Translations under genes and position numbers: made by a program
Origin: Streptomyces sporangiiformans
Lineage (GTDB): Bacteria; Actinomycetota; Actinomycetes; Streptomycetales; Streptomycetaceae
Reading direction: 5' to 3'
Length of the DNA stretch: 61,376 nt
NCBI RefSeq assembly: GCF_005768555.2
Contig: NZ_VCHX02000177.1
Span: forward strand, 1-61,376
Shown: positions 43,644 through 51,835 of the stretch, piece by piece
Layout of the letters: the number at the start of each line of letters is the position of its first letter
Position numbering within the stretch: the first letter of the stretch is position 1
Notes under the pieces: generated by a model
Seen by the model: only the letters and a program-made list of their open reading frames with translations
Databases searched by the model: none
What the model was told of the DNA's origin: nothing

Positions 43644-44499
43644 TCAGGCTCCATCGGAGGACTCAGCACGGGCATCCCATACACCGGTAGCGGCGGTCTT
43701 GCGGACATACTCCGCGAAGTCATGGGCTGGTCGGCCGAGAATGCGCTCGACGGTGTCGGTCACGCCGGCCCTGCGGCCGTCGAAGACCTCGACCATCAGG
43801 CCGGCCAGTTGCGTCGCGTACTCGGTCGACACACCTCGTCCCGTCAGCGATGAGACGAACTGCTCGGGCGTGACCGGCAGATAACGAACCTCCCTGCGGG
43901 TCACCCTCGCTATCTCGCCGACGGCATCGGCGAAGGTGAGCAGTCGTGGTCCGGTCACTTTCGTGGATCTGGCCGGCGTGACCGTTCTCGGTCAGCGCCG
44001 CGACGGCGACATCCGCGATGTCCTCTGCGTCGGTGAACGGTTCCGCCACATCGCTGACCGGAAGTGCGACCACACCGGCCCGGATCCGTTCTACGAGGAA
44101 CGCCTCGCTGAAGTTCTGCGTGATGAACCCCGCCCGCACGATGGTCCACTCCGCACCCGACTCCCGCACCGCCTGTTCGCACCGCTCGGCCTCGGCAGCA
44201 CCGCGGTCGGCAAGCAAGACAAGGCACCGGATGCCGCAAGCCACCGCGAGGTCTGCGAAGGAACCCACGATCCCAGCCGCGCCAGGGAACGCCGCATCAG
44301 GATAGAAGGCCACATAAGCCGCGTCCGCGCCCCGCAGTGCAGGTTCCCACGTGGTGTCGTCCTGCCAGTCGAACGGCGGCTCAGCACGCCGTGAGCCAAT
44401 CCGTACCGGCACATCACGCGCTACGAGCCCGGACACGACCCGGCGTCCAGTCTTGCCTGTTCCCGCGAGGACCAACGTTGTTGGCGTAGTCGGTGTCAT
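43644..44499 (-). pseudogene. NmrA-like NAD(P)H-binding oxidoreductase, frameshifted
   Basis: From ATG 44499 the frame encodes an atypical SDR/NmrA protein: TTLVLAGTGKTGRRVVSGLV (nucleotide-binding GxxGxxG variant), GADAAYVAFYPDAAF, EWTIVRAGFITQNFSEAF, and DAEDIADVAVAALTENGHAG. At about 43959-43961 one extra A (seen as TTT on the plus strand) throws the frame; the proper C-terminus TGPRLLTFADAVGEIARVTR onward continues in another frame to 43644. A single-base insertion would explain it. Either a recent pseudogene or a sequencing error. Confidence 0.75.
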
Positions 44500-44570
44500 G
44501 TTCCACAGTCCATCGGGCATGCCGGGCCATGGGCCATCGCCGAGGCTCGCAGGTCCATAATCGTGCGTCT

Positions 44571-44590
44571 TTACAACGGCTAACACAATG
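44571..44590 (+). repeat. 20-bp inverted-repeat copy, left
   Basis: TTACAACGGCTAACACAATG here is the exact reverse complement of 46443-46462. The identity ends sharply on both sides. The right copy is the outer end of the IS5-family element; this left copy lies upstream of the deoR-like gene and thus marks a second, separate IS end or insertion scar. Confidence 0.85.
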
Positions 44591-44795
44591 CGGCGAGCGG
44601 TCATCAGAGCCAATTTGTCCCGCACGTGATGGAGCTGTGCTTCTGGGACGTTGGCGCCCCGTGGTGCCTCCAAGCGGTTCGAAGCGACCCTCCAGTTACT
44701 TGGCCAACCAGTACCGCGGCAGTGACGCGGCGTGTGCATGCGTGCTCGTCAAGTGCGGCTAGAAGTAGGGAGGTTGTCTCAGCCAGCAGCGTGTA

Positions 44796-45578
44796 GTGTC
44801 CCGTTGCGTGCTGGCTGAACGACGACACCAACTCATCCTTCGGGCCCTGCGTGTCAGCGGCACCGCTTCTGTGGCCGCCCTCGCCGAGCAGCTTGACGCC
44901 AGCGCGGCGACCATCCGGCGCGACCTCCTCAAACTGGAGGCGGACGGGCTGATCACTCGTGTCCATGGTGGAGCGGTCATTGAGGACGCTCAACCGCCCT
45001 TCGACGAGGCTGCCGAGGTTCAGGTCGCGGAGAAGGACGCGATTGCCGCCCGGGCAGCCGCCATGATCGAGGACGGCCAGTCGGTCATTCTGGACAGCGG
45101 CACAACGGTCCACCGGCTCGCGCTTCAGCTCCGTGGTCGCCGACTTACCGTGATCACCAACAACCTTGCTGTATATGACGAACTCAACGATGACGAGAGC
45201 GTCGACCTCATGTTGCTCGGAGGCATGGTCATCCGCGAGTCACGCATGCTGGACGGCTTCATGGCCGAGGACAATCTCCGCCAAGTTCACGCCGACTGGC
45301 TCTTCATGGGTGCTTGCGGCCTGCGACCTGGAGGCCAGGTCATGGACACCACCGTGGCCGAGGTGCCCGCCCGGCGCGCCATGATCGCCGCCAGCGACAA
45401 GGTGGTGCTGCTGGCTGACAAGACCAAGTTCCCCGGAACCGGCATGGTGAAAATCTGCGTTCCCGAGGATCTGGACGTGATCATCACCAATGAATCCGAA
45501 GGCCACGCGACTTGTATGGCCCTGCGGGAGGCCGGTGTAAGGGTGGCTGGAACAGCTTCGGCCACAATCCACGGTTAA
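44796..45578 (+). CDS. DeoR/GlpR-family transcriptional regulator
   Basis: A 260-residue regulator with an N-terminal HTH (ERRHQLILRALRVSGTASVA, then DASAATIRRDLLKLEADGLI, RVHGGAV) and the DeoRC sugar-phosphate-sensing domain (SVILDSGTTVHRLALQL, TVITNNLAVYDEL, LLGGMVIRESRMLDGFMAE, ADKTKFPGTGMVKIC). GTG at 44796 or 44808 (giving VLAERRHQL, the more usual start) may be used. Its TAA coincides with the left end of the IS5-family element and overlaps the transposase stop on the other strand, so its 3' end may have been altered by the insertion. No sugar gene is adjacent. Confidence 0.85.
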   Translation: MSRCVLAERRHQLILRALRVSGTASVAALAEQLDASAATIRRDLLKLEADGLITRVHGGAVIEDAQPPFDEAAEVQVAEKDAIAARAAAMIEDGQSVILDSGTTVHRLALQLRGRRLTVITNNLAVYDELNDDESVDLMLLGGMVIRESRMLDGFMAEDNLRQVHADWLFMGACGLRPGGQVMDTTVAEVPARRAMIAASDKVVLLADKTKFPGTGMVKICVPEDLDVIITNESEGHATCMALREAGVRVAGTASATIHG

Positions 45579-46380
45579 CAGAGCAACTTGCATTGCCGGT
45601 GGGTGATGAGGCAGCAGGCAAGCTGGAGGAACGCTTCGTGGATGTCGGCTCGTCGTTCCCAGCGGATACGTAGACGTCGGAAGCCGTGCAGCCAGGCGAA
45701 AGTACGCTCGACCACCCAGCGGTAGGTGCCCAGTCCGGTGCCGTGTAGGGTGCCGCGGCGGGCGATCGCGGGCACGATGCCGCGGGCGCGGACCCGGTCG
45801 CGGTAGATGTCGTGGTCGTAGCCGCGGTCGGCGAACAGCGAGTCCGGCTTGCGGCGGGGCCGTCCGACCCGGCCGCGGACCGGCGGGATCGCGTCGAGCA
45901 GCGGCAGGAGTTGGGTGACGTCGTTGCGGTTACCGCCGGTCAGCAGGACCGCGAGCGGGGTGCCGTGTCCGTCGGTGATCAAGTGATGCTTGGAGCCGGC
46001 CCGGCCCCGGTCGACCGGCGACGGGCCCGTGTGCTGCCCCCTTTTAGCGCCGTGACGTGGGAAGAGTCGACCACACAGCGGGACCAGTCCAGACGTGCGG
46101 CCGCGTTCAGTTCGGCCAGCAGGACCTCGTGCAACCGCTGCCAGACGCCAGCCTCGTTCCAGTCTCGCAGCCTGCGCCAGCACGTCATGCCCGAGCCGAA
46201 GCCGAGGTCCTTGGGCAGGTACTCCCACTGGATTCCGGTGTGCAGCACGTACAAGATCCCGCACAGCACGTCCCGGTCCGGTAATGGCCTGCGACCCGGA
46301 TACCGGAACCTGCGCTCGCGCTTCGGCAGCAGCGGTTCCAGGTGATCCCACAGCTCATCCGACACGATCCACGGCGACAT
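45575..46380 (-). CDS. IS5-family transposase expressed by frameshift
   Basis: Frame A starts at ATG 46380 (MSPWIVSDELWDHLEPLLPK) and includes the N-terminal helical domain and the first catalytic Asp in CVVDSSHVTALKGG. At AAAAGGGGG (minus strand, 46045-46037) the coding continues in the -1 frame: KHHLITDGHGTPLAVLLTGG, the second Asp in SLFADRGYDHDIY, and Glu in YRWVVERTFAWLHGFRRLRI, ending TAA at 45575. All DDE residues are present, so the element may be active. Frame A alone would stop at 45979. Confidence 0.88.
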
Positions 46381-46442
46381 CCCCATACCGGGCCGAACGC
46401 TCAACTCCTGCCCCGGACACTACAACCAGGACCGGTCCACCT

Positions 46443-46462
46443 CATTGTGTTAGCCGTTGTAA
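46443..46462 (-). repeat. 20-bp inverted-repeat copy, right (IS end)
   Basis: Exact reverse complement of 44571-44590. It forms the outer end of the IS5-family element, about 65 bp before the transposase start. Confidence 0.85.
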
Positions 46463-46484
46463 GCGCCTGATCGTTGCGTCACGT

Positions 46485-47009
46485 CTACCAATCGGCGGCC
46501 TGAAGTACTCGTATGGCGATGTCCTGAACCGGCCGGCTGTCCGTCGGGATACGAACGGTGCCCGCTGGAGCCTCCTCGTCCAGATGCCGTGCCATCCGCA
46601 GGCTCCGCTCGATATGAGCGTGTAGCTGGGATCCGATTTCCCGTTGGGCGAGCCGCTGTCGCACGGTGGCTTCAGCTGCCGTGAGCAGAATACGTGTGAC
46701 TTTGATTTCGCCGCCGCACATGGCCCGGCTGACCATGGGCCCTTCCAGGACACTCACCGTGTTGGTATAGATCAGCCGGTGCTGACCAAGAGCCGCGTAG
46801 TTCGACCAGACCGCGGCGATGTTCCGTTCGGTGATCGTTGTGCGGTGAGGATCGTCGTCGGGTGCGGGATGGATTTGGTCCATGTAGTCCCCTTCGATCA
46901 GACAGTGCGCTGTCCCGTTCTCCTGCAATGCTGCGGACACCTCCCATGCGACAGTCGTCTTCCCGACGCCCGCACCACCGCCAATGAGCAACAGTTCGTA
47001 AGCAGTCAT
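46485..47009 (-). CDS. P-loop kinase-like AAA ATPase
   Basis: A 174-residue protein with Walker A LLIGGGAGVGKTTVAWEV near the N-terminus, an acidic site LIEGDYMDQIHP (as in nucleoside or shikimate-type kinases), and lid-like Arg-rich helix VRQRLAQREIGSQLHAHIER. The size and motifs fit small-molecule kinases annotated as AAA family ATPases. Substrate unknown. ATG at 47009. The gene is intact and sits between the IS5 element (22 bp from its stop) and an ISL3 relic. Confidence 0.8.
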   Translation of the reverse strand: MTAYELLLIGGGAGVGKTTVAWEVSAALQENGTAHCLIEGDYMDQIHPAPDDDPHRTTITERNIAAVWSNYAALGQHRLIYTNTVSVLEGPMVSRAMCGGEIKVTRILLTAAEATVRQRLAQREIGSQLHAHIERSLRMARHLDEEAPAGTVRIPTDSRPVQDIAIRVLQAADW

Positions 47010-47147
47010 GGCTCGTCAGCCTGGCAGAACCCGGACTATCGCAGCATGTGGTTTTCATTGGGAGCCAGCCCAGTGCATCCGGCAGGTTCTTGCTGACCGC
47101 CTTTGCCGTTCACTACGGCCAGGCTGGTGGGCGCAGGAGCAGGACAC

Positions 47148-47640
47148 TCAGCGTGCGAGGAGAACGCGTTTCCGCAGGAGAGCGAAGCCGGCGCGGCCGA
47201 ACATTTGCCGCTTCAGCATCTTGATCCGGTTGACATGGCCTTCGACGACGCCGGAGTTCCAAGGTGTGGAGAGGCCGGCTGTGACCGCGTCCAGATCGCG
47301 TTCGAGGCCGCTGGCGAAGGTGTGCAGGCTGGGCAAGTCGTCCTACGAACCACCACGATCCACTCCGTGTGCTGCTCTCCTTTGCGCTGCGTGAGAATCC
47401 GGGCGAAGGCGCGGATGTGCCCGGCGAGGGCTTGCAGCTCGGGGCAGTTGGCGAGCGCAGCCTTCAGTCGCAGCCGGTCGTCATCCTGGAGGGCGTCGGG
47501 ATGGGTGAGCATCCAGCCGGAGACCGACCTGACCGAGGGTTGGCCGGACGTCCGGGGAGCCGGGGTGTCGTCCGCAGGGGGCGCAGGTAGTCGTGGACGG
47601 CGCCGTAGCCGCCGCTCGCGTGGGCCACCATCACGCTGAT
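47148..47640 (-). pseudogene. ISL3-family transposase, degraded C-terminal part
   Basis: Three minus-strand frames read in succession: GYGAVHDYLRPLRTTPRLPG, then WMLTHPDALQDDDRLRLKAA-like MLTHPDALQDDDRLRLKAAL with NCPELQALAGHIRAFARIL, then LPSLHTFASGLERDLDAVTA and WNSGVVEGHVNRIKMLKRQM with GRAGFALLRKRVLLA. The last part is the diagnostic end of ISL3 transposases with the catalytic Glu (VEGHVNRIK). At least two frameshifts make it non-functional. Confidence 0.8.
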
Positions 47641-47832
47641 GACCAGGCGGCTGACCAGGCCGGTCAAACAGCGGCCTACTGCCCAGCCCGGACCGGCCGC
47701 GGCAGCGCCCCGGCCGGTGCGGATCAGGACCGGCTCCGGCGGGATCCGGCTGGCACCCGCGAGCCTGCGCTGAACGGGAGGCGCCGCAGACCGAGGCCGC
47801 CGTCGGCCAGCTCGATGAGGCCCACTCCTTGG

Positions 47833-47857
47833 TGGACTGGACTGGACTGGACTGGAC
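47833..47857. repeat. Five tandem copies of TGGAC
   Basis: A perfect pentanucleotide microsatellite. It lies in sequence between transposase relics, where 47650-47950 holds no recognisable gene. Confidence 0.9.
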
Positions 47858-47947
47858 AGGCAGGGCCGTCCCGTGGCCCGGCAGCCCTCCGGAGGCGAAT
47901 GCCCTGGGTCGACGGCGGAATCGTCATGCAGTCGCCGACCGGCTGTG

Positions 47948-48394
47948 TCACTGGAGGGAGTCAGCCGATTCCTGCCGCTGCTGGTACTGCTCGTTCCAGA
48001 GGTCGGCGAGCTCGCGAAGTGCGCCGTTGATGCGGCCGAGTTCCCAGAGCACGTAGATGCTGGCTCCGGCGAATGAGATCCACTCACCCCAATGGAAGTC
48101 CGGCACTCCCCCCGTGGTGGCGGACCATACTCGATCTGACTGCAAGATCGTCTGCCAGCGGGCGACCTCGGTGTTGGTCAGCTCGGGCGCAGCAGTAGCG
48201 GGCGCGTAACGCGCGGACTGGCGAAGCTTGGAGAGGACCCGCCAGTTCTTCAGGCAGGCGAAGGTGTGCTCGCACGCCGCCCGCCAGGAGACGATCACTT
48301 TCAGTCGGGGAACTACCACCCCCAGCGAATAGGCGCTATCCAGCGGGCGCATCGTCCGGCAACTGGAGTGTGGGCATGGGCATGGGCTGCGCAT
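47948..48394 (-). pseudogene. Chimeric frame: IS5-type transposase C-terminal fragment plus unknown tail
   Basis: Residues 30-78 (about 48307 to 48160) read VIVSWRAACEHTFACLKNWR and VLSKLRQSARYAPA with LTNTEVARWQ, the C-terminal Glu helix of DDE transposases (EHTFACLKN). The rest, to 47948, reads DFHWGEWISFAGASIYVLWE and LGRINGALRELADLWNEQYQ, a possible piece of a small membrane protein. The joint frame is probably an accident of rearrangement. Confidence 0.55.
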
Positions 48395-48593
48395 TACGGA
48401 TTCGTTCCTCCGTCCAGTACTTCAGGAGTTCCTCCGCGCTGCCCTGATTCTCAGAGTTGTCAACCTCCAACGGCAAAAAGGACGGGTCCTCGGGAGTCTC
48501 TCCCGTGTCCGCAGAGCGCCAAGCCGCAAGGGCGATTACGGTGACAAACGCAACTGGAAGTGGCACCAACCACAGCAGTACACGAAGCTTCAT
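48336..48593 (-). pseudogene. Truncated secreted protein, probably trypsin-like protease N-terminus
   Basis: An 85-residue frame starts with a signal peptide (MKLRVLLWLVPLPVAFVTVI) and a propeptide-like part ending YWTEERIRNAQPMPMPT. In Streptomyces trypsin-like secreted proteases, a YWTxERMxxAxPMP motif typically lies just before the catalytic domain. Here the frame ends 15 residues later, beside the IS5 fragment, so the catalytic domain seems lost by insertion or deletion. The family link is from memory of the motif. Confidence 0.55.
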
Positions 48594-48794
48594 TGCCTGC
48601 ACCTTCGCGACGGAGAGTCGGCAGCTCGTCCAGAAAGTCGTCACCACGCTGCGCACCGCTGACGGCTCCCAGCGTGACAGCACCAACCTCAGTCGGCTGC
48701 CCTATCCAGAGTCAAGTCACCCTGCCCGGGTCAGAAACACGCACTCATTGACTTTCTATGTGCTACGAAAGCGGATTGGGCTATATACGGCGAC

Positions 48795-48830
48795 ACTCGT
48801 TGCCCATCCAATATTGGCGGGGCAACGAGT
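48795..48830 (-). terminator. Intrinsic terminator after the secreted Cys-containing protein
   Basis: ACTCGTTGCCC (48795-48805) pairs perfectly with GGGCAACGAGT (48820-48830); the loop itself contains the palindrome CCAATATTGG. It is 20 bp past the stop of the minus-strand gene at 48851. Confidence 0.8.
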
Positions 48831-48850
48831 TGAACTCGGGCCGGGTTTAC

Positions 48851-49345
48851 TCAGTAGATCGTGAACGAAGTGCCCGTCACGGTCACTCCGAGGGTGCCCC
48901 ACGTGTTCGGCCCGAGGACCGGGCCACAGACCGGCCCTCCATAGTTCCAGCATGCCCTGGTCGTGTATCTCCCCGTGTGATAGTCACCTCGGTAGGGCAT
49001 GGTCGCTGAATACGTGCCTGCAGACCCGTAGAAGCCGAAATTGGCGTACGGAACCCGGGTTGTGTACCAACAAGCGTCGCCCGACTGGCAGACGCTGCGT
49101 CTGCTGATAAGCGGCTCGACGCGCGAGTTCCCTTCCTCGACCGCGAGCACGGCTCCGGTGGCCGGGTCGAGGGTGACTGTCTTCGGCGTTTCTGACTTCA
49201 GCAGCTTCTCTTCAGAAGCGCTGAGCGAAGTTCCGTCAAGTGCCGGCCCGGCCGCTGTGGCTTGACTGATCATGGACACACTGGCGACAGCGGCCAGGAT
49301 AAGCGCCACGCAACTCGGCAACACGCGCCGAAAATGTAATTTCAC
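48851..49345 (-). CDS. Secreted cysteine-containing protein, hypothetical
   Basis: A 164-residue exported protein. Signal peptide MKLHFRRVLPSCVALILAAV to about residue 31 (ATAAG). A propeptide-like part (SEEKLLKSETPKTVTLDPAT) is followed by a compact C-terminal domain of about 75 residues with four Cys (SVCQSGDACWYTTR, TRACWNYGGPVCG) and many Tyr/Gly, likely two disulfides. It resembles small secreted inhibitor or antimicrobial-like folds in plan, but I recognise no family. GTG at 49345 after GGGAGG. GC content is lower than in the neighbours. Confidence 0.7.
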   Translation of the reverse strand: MKLHFRRVLPSCVALILAAVASVSMISQATAAGPALDGTSLSASEEKLLKSETPKTVTLDPATGAVLAVEEGNSRVEPLISRRSVCQSGDACWYTTRVPYANFGFYGSAGTYSATMPYRGDYHTGRYTTRACWNYGGPVCGPVLGPNTWGTLGVTVTGTSFTIY

Positions 49346-49765
49346 TGGACCTCCCCTTTTCTATGTGCTTGACTGCACTGCATCTCTGGGAGGTTAACGG
49401 ACCTTTTATTCCCACAACAGGTGGTCGTGGAGAAATGACCGAAAATCGCTGACGTATGAAATTAGCCACTCACGCATTAGTGATCTCTAATTAATGATCT
49501 CGAGGTCGACATTCCGCTCTACCGCAATGCCGCTGGAGTAGGACGGTGTCTCACACTGCTTTGCCTGTCGATGGTTGATCACCACGTTTTTCGACGAAAC
49601 CAGCCCGCTGCCCGCCTGGGACCTCGGGTGCTGTCTGCGGTCACCGAATCTGTGCTGCGTTCCCTGCCTGGGCCGTGCTGTAGCCGCGAAAGCTGAGGTT
49701 CCGCTTTACAGAAATTGCGGAGCCTCCCCGCGCGCCAGGCAGACGGGGGAGATGGGCCATCGGCG
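49346..49765. other. AT-rich intergenic region in the mobile island
   Basis: No gene. 49360-49530 is unusually AT-rich for this genome (for example TGATCTCTAATTAATGATCT) and must hold the promoter of the secreted protein. The right part runs into the resolvase relic. The composition suggests foreign DNA. Confidence 0.5.
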
Positions 49766-49900
49766 CTGGACGATGAGTTCGCGGATGAACTCCGCCAGAG
49801 CCGCGAAGGCATGGAAGATCAGGCGCCCGCCGGGCGTGGTCGTGTCGAGCGCCTCGTGCGGCGAGGTGAATCCGACGCCGCGCTTGCGCAGGCACCGCAC
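49766..49900 (-). pseudogene. Serine resolvase/invertase fragment
   Basis: The minus strand reads LRKRGVGFTSPHEALDTTTP then GGRLIFHAFAALAEFIRELI, the D/E helix region of the serine recombinase catalytic domain (usually LRERGVGFRSLxEAIDTTTPGGRLxFHIFAALAEFERELI). Catalytic Ser part and DNA-binding part are missing. It ends 18 bp from the HxlR gene. Confidence 0.85.
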
Positions 49901-49917
49901 CGATCCAGACGCCGGGC

Positions 49918-50331
49918 TCAGGATGCCGGTGAATCGGCCGTCGCGTCGTACCGCTCTCGTGCCGCGCGGACCTCATCGAAGTGGGTCTCGGCCCAAGCTT
50001 TCACGGCCGTCAGCAAGCCGGCCAGACTGGCGCCGAGGGGGGTGAGTTCGTAGTCGACGCGGACAGGGACGGACGGAGTGACCGTGCGGGACAACAGACC
50101 ATCGCGTTCGAGAGCACGCAGGGTCTGCGTGAGCATCTTGGGGCTGACACCCGCGATCTTGCGGCTCAGCTCCCCATAGCGCCGGGGGCCGTCGGACAGG
50201 GCCGCGACGACCAGGCCGACCCATTTGTCGCTGAGACGGCCGAGCAGTTCGTTGGTCGGGCAGGTGCGGCAGAACGCGTCGTACTCAACCCGCGCCTGCT
50301 CACGCTTCTGGGCCGCCGTCATCGTCGCCAC
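49918..50331 (-). CDS. HxlR-family transcriptional regulator
   Basis: A 137-residue winged-helix regulator. Family features: FCRTCPTNELLGRLSDKWVG with two N-terminal Cys (a redox-sensing candidate pair), YGELSRKIAGVSPKMLTQTL (recognition), GLLSRTVTPSVPVRVDYELT (wing). Divergent from a quinone oxidoreductase, the classic HxlR/MDR arrangement. GTG at 50331 with GAGGAGAG just upstream; ATG at 50322 is possible. It is a different protein from the HxlR at 38-418. Confidence 0.9.
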   Translation of the reverse strand: MATMTAAQKREQARVEYDAFCRTCPTNELLGRLSDKWVGLVVAALSDGPRRYGELSRKIAGVSPKMLTQTLRALERDGLLSRTVTPSVPVRVDYELTPLGASLAGLLTAVKAWAETHFDEVRAARERYDATADSPAS

Positions 50332-50376
50332 AGCTCTCCTCTCGGTGCGCTAGGCACTCTCAGGTAACTACTTCCC

Positions 50377-50389
50377 GTTAGAGAGTAAC
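50377..50389. promoter_or_regulatory. Candidate HxlR operator in divergent promoter
   Basis: GTTAGAGAGTAAC is an inverted repeat (GTTA-N5-TAAC). A second related element, GGTAACTACTTCCCGTTA, overlaps it on the left (50363-50380). Both lie midway between the HxlR start (50331) and the oxidoreductase start (50453). Confidence 0.5.
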
Positions 50390-50452
50390 GCTCCCTAGGG
50401 TTGCCTCAGCAAGGCGGAAACGCGCTAACAAGTCATTTCAGGAGAATTTCCC

Positions 50453-51322
50453 ATGCGTGCTGCAGTGGTGAGGACATTCGGCGGTCCCGAAGCCGTGGAG
50501 ATCGTGGACGTAGACGTGCCCGACCCCGGGCCGCGCCAGGTGCGGATCAAGGTCGCGGCAGCCGCGCTGAACCCGGTCGACGCGGCCAAGCGGTCCGGCA
50601 TGTTCGGGGAGCCGGGCGGGCTGGGTGGCGATGTCGCCGGGACGGTCGACGCGGCCGGTGCGGACACGTCATGGAGCGTCGGCGCCGAGGTGGTGGCGCT
50701 GGCCGACGGCACGCATGCCCAGTACGTCGTCGTGGAGGCCGACTGGGTGGCCCCGGCGCCTTCGTCGGCCGATGCCGTGCATGCTTCGACCCTGCCGTTG
50801 AACGCCCTGACCGCCGCGGGTGCGCTGGACCTGCTGGGGCTGCGGGAGGGACAGTCCTTGCTGGTGACCGGCGCTGCGGGAGCGGTGGGCGGATACGCCG
50901 TCCAGCTCGCCACCCGCCAAGGGGTGTCGGTGACCGCACTGGCCCGCGAGAAGGACGAGCAACTCGTGCGGTCGCTGGGTGCGGCGCACGTCACCGGTGT
51001 CACCGGCGGGGCGGACTTCGACGCCGTGCTCGACGCGGCGATCCTCGGGGAACCGGCACTCGCCCGGGCGCGCGACGCAGGGGCCTACGTCGGTGTCATC
51101 CCCGGGGCGGGCCCGGCCGCGGCACGCGGAGTACGCGTCGAGGCGGTCCAGGTGAGGCCGGACGGGGCGCGGCTGGCGGAACTGGTCCGACTGGTGGACG
51201 AGGGCGTGCTCACACTCCGGGTCGCCGAGACGTACGCCCTGGAGGAGGCGGCGAAGGCTCACGCCCGGCTCGCCGAAGGCGGACTGCGGGGACGCCTGGT
51301 CATCGTTCCGGACCACGGCTGA
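50453..51322 (+). CDS. Zinc-independent MDR-family quinone oxidoreductase
   Basis: A 289-residue NADP-dependent medium-chain reductase. N-terminal GroES-like domain (VRTFGGPEAVEIVDVDVPDP), hallmark AALNPVDAAKRSGMFGE, and Rossmann motif LLVTGAAGAVGGYAVQLATR (AxxGxxG). No structural-zinc cysteines are present, as in quinone oxidoreductases. Shorter than usual (about 310-330) because of a compact central part. It probably reduces quinones or reactive carbonyls and is controlled by the divergent HxlR. ATG at 50453, with AGGAG about seven bases upstream. Confidence 0.88.
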   Translation: MRAAVVRTFGGPEAVEIVDVDVPDPGPRQVRIKVAAAALNPVDAAKRSGMFGEPGGLGGDVAGTVDAAGADTSWSVGAEVVALADGTHAQYVVVEADWVAPAPSSADAVHASTLPLNALTAAGALDLLGLREGQSLLVTGAAGAVGGYAVQLATRQGVSVTALAREKDEQLVRSLGAAHVTGVTGGADFDAVLDAAILGEPALARARDAGAYVGVIPGAGPAAARGVRVEAVQVRPDGARLAELVRLVDEGVLTLRVAETYALEEAAKAHARLAEGGLRGRLVIVPDHG

Positions 51323-51454
51323 CCGCACTGACCTGTGCCACACCATTGGGCTCCTGTCGGGCTCGACGGCGATCCAGACAGCATTGGGATCATGCGCCCG
51401 TACGCTCCCCAGCCCGGGCACTGGCCGTGCGTGTCCGTCGGCCCGCGAGCGCCT

Positions 51455-51705
51455 GGCACGGTCACCGCAGTGAGGTTCAGGCGGGCGTCCACTTCTTCGT
51501 ACGGGCGCACGTGCGACCAGAACAGCGGTGTCAGGCCGCGCCGGTCGGCCGGCGTGAGCGGGTCGGCCCACTCCGGGTCGGCGAGGACGTCCTGGAGCAT
51601 GAGGGTGTTCACGCAGACCAGGGCTGACTGGAGGATCCGCCGGCACAGCACGAACATCTCCTGCTCGTCGCGCCGGTTGGAGGCGATCTCCCCGCCCCGT
51701 GCCGT
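51455..51705 (-). pseudogene. Tn3-family transposase C-terminal fragment
   Basis: The minus strand reads NRRDEQEMFVLCRRILQSAL, VNTLMLQDVLADPEWADPLT and ADRRGLTPLFWSHVRPYEEV then ARLNL. This is the conserved C-terminal end of Tn3 transposases (NTLMLQ...LTxxDxRGLTPLFWxHVxPYG). Everything upstream is absent, so it is a remnant. Confidence 0.88.
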
Positions 51706-51755
51706 AGGCGTTCACGGAGTTCGCGCCGTTTGGTGGCACCACCGACGGGTTCGCC

Positions 51756-51783
51756 GCTCAACTGCGCAGCTGCGCAGTTGAGC
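51756..51783. repeat. Perfect 28-bp palindrome
   Basis: The half-sequence GCTCAACTGCGCAG is followed directly by its reverse complement, with no spacer. It lies between the Tn3 fragment and the IS21 relic. It could be a cruciform-forming junction, a transposon-associated site or a terminator; nothing else decides. Confidence 0.85.
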
Positions 51784-51835
51784 CGGGCGGCCCGTCGCGT
51801 GGCGTCGCCACAGTGCTGCGCGTGCCCTACCTAGG

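Larger units (their letters stand above)
45566..46462 (-). mobile_element. IS5-family (IS427-like) insertion sequence
   Basis: An element of about 0.9 kb. The right end is TTACAACGGCTAACACAATG (read on the minus strand from 46462); the left end CCACGGTTAACAGAGCAA (45569-45586) is an imperfect inverted match (ACGGYTAACA core). It carries one transposase in two overlapping frames. Exact target duplication could not be defined. Confidence 0.7.

Noticed and set aside
43644..44499. Programmed frameshift in the NmrA-like gene
   Set aside because: No slippery heptamer or stimulatory structure is seen; a single-base insertion is simpler.
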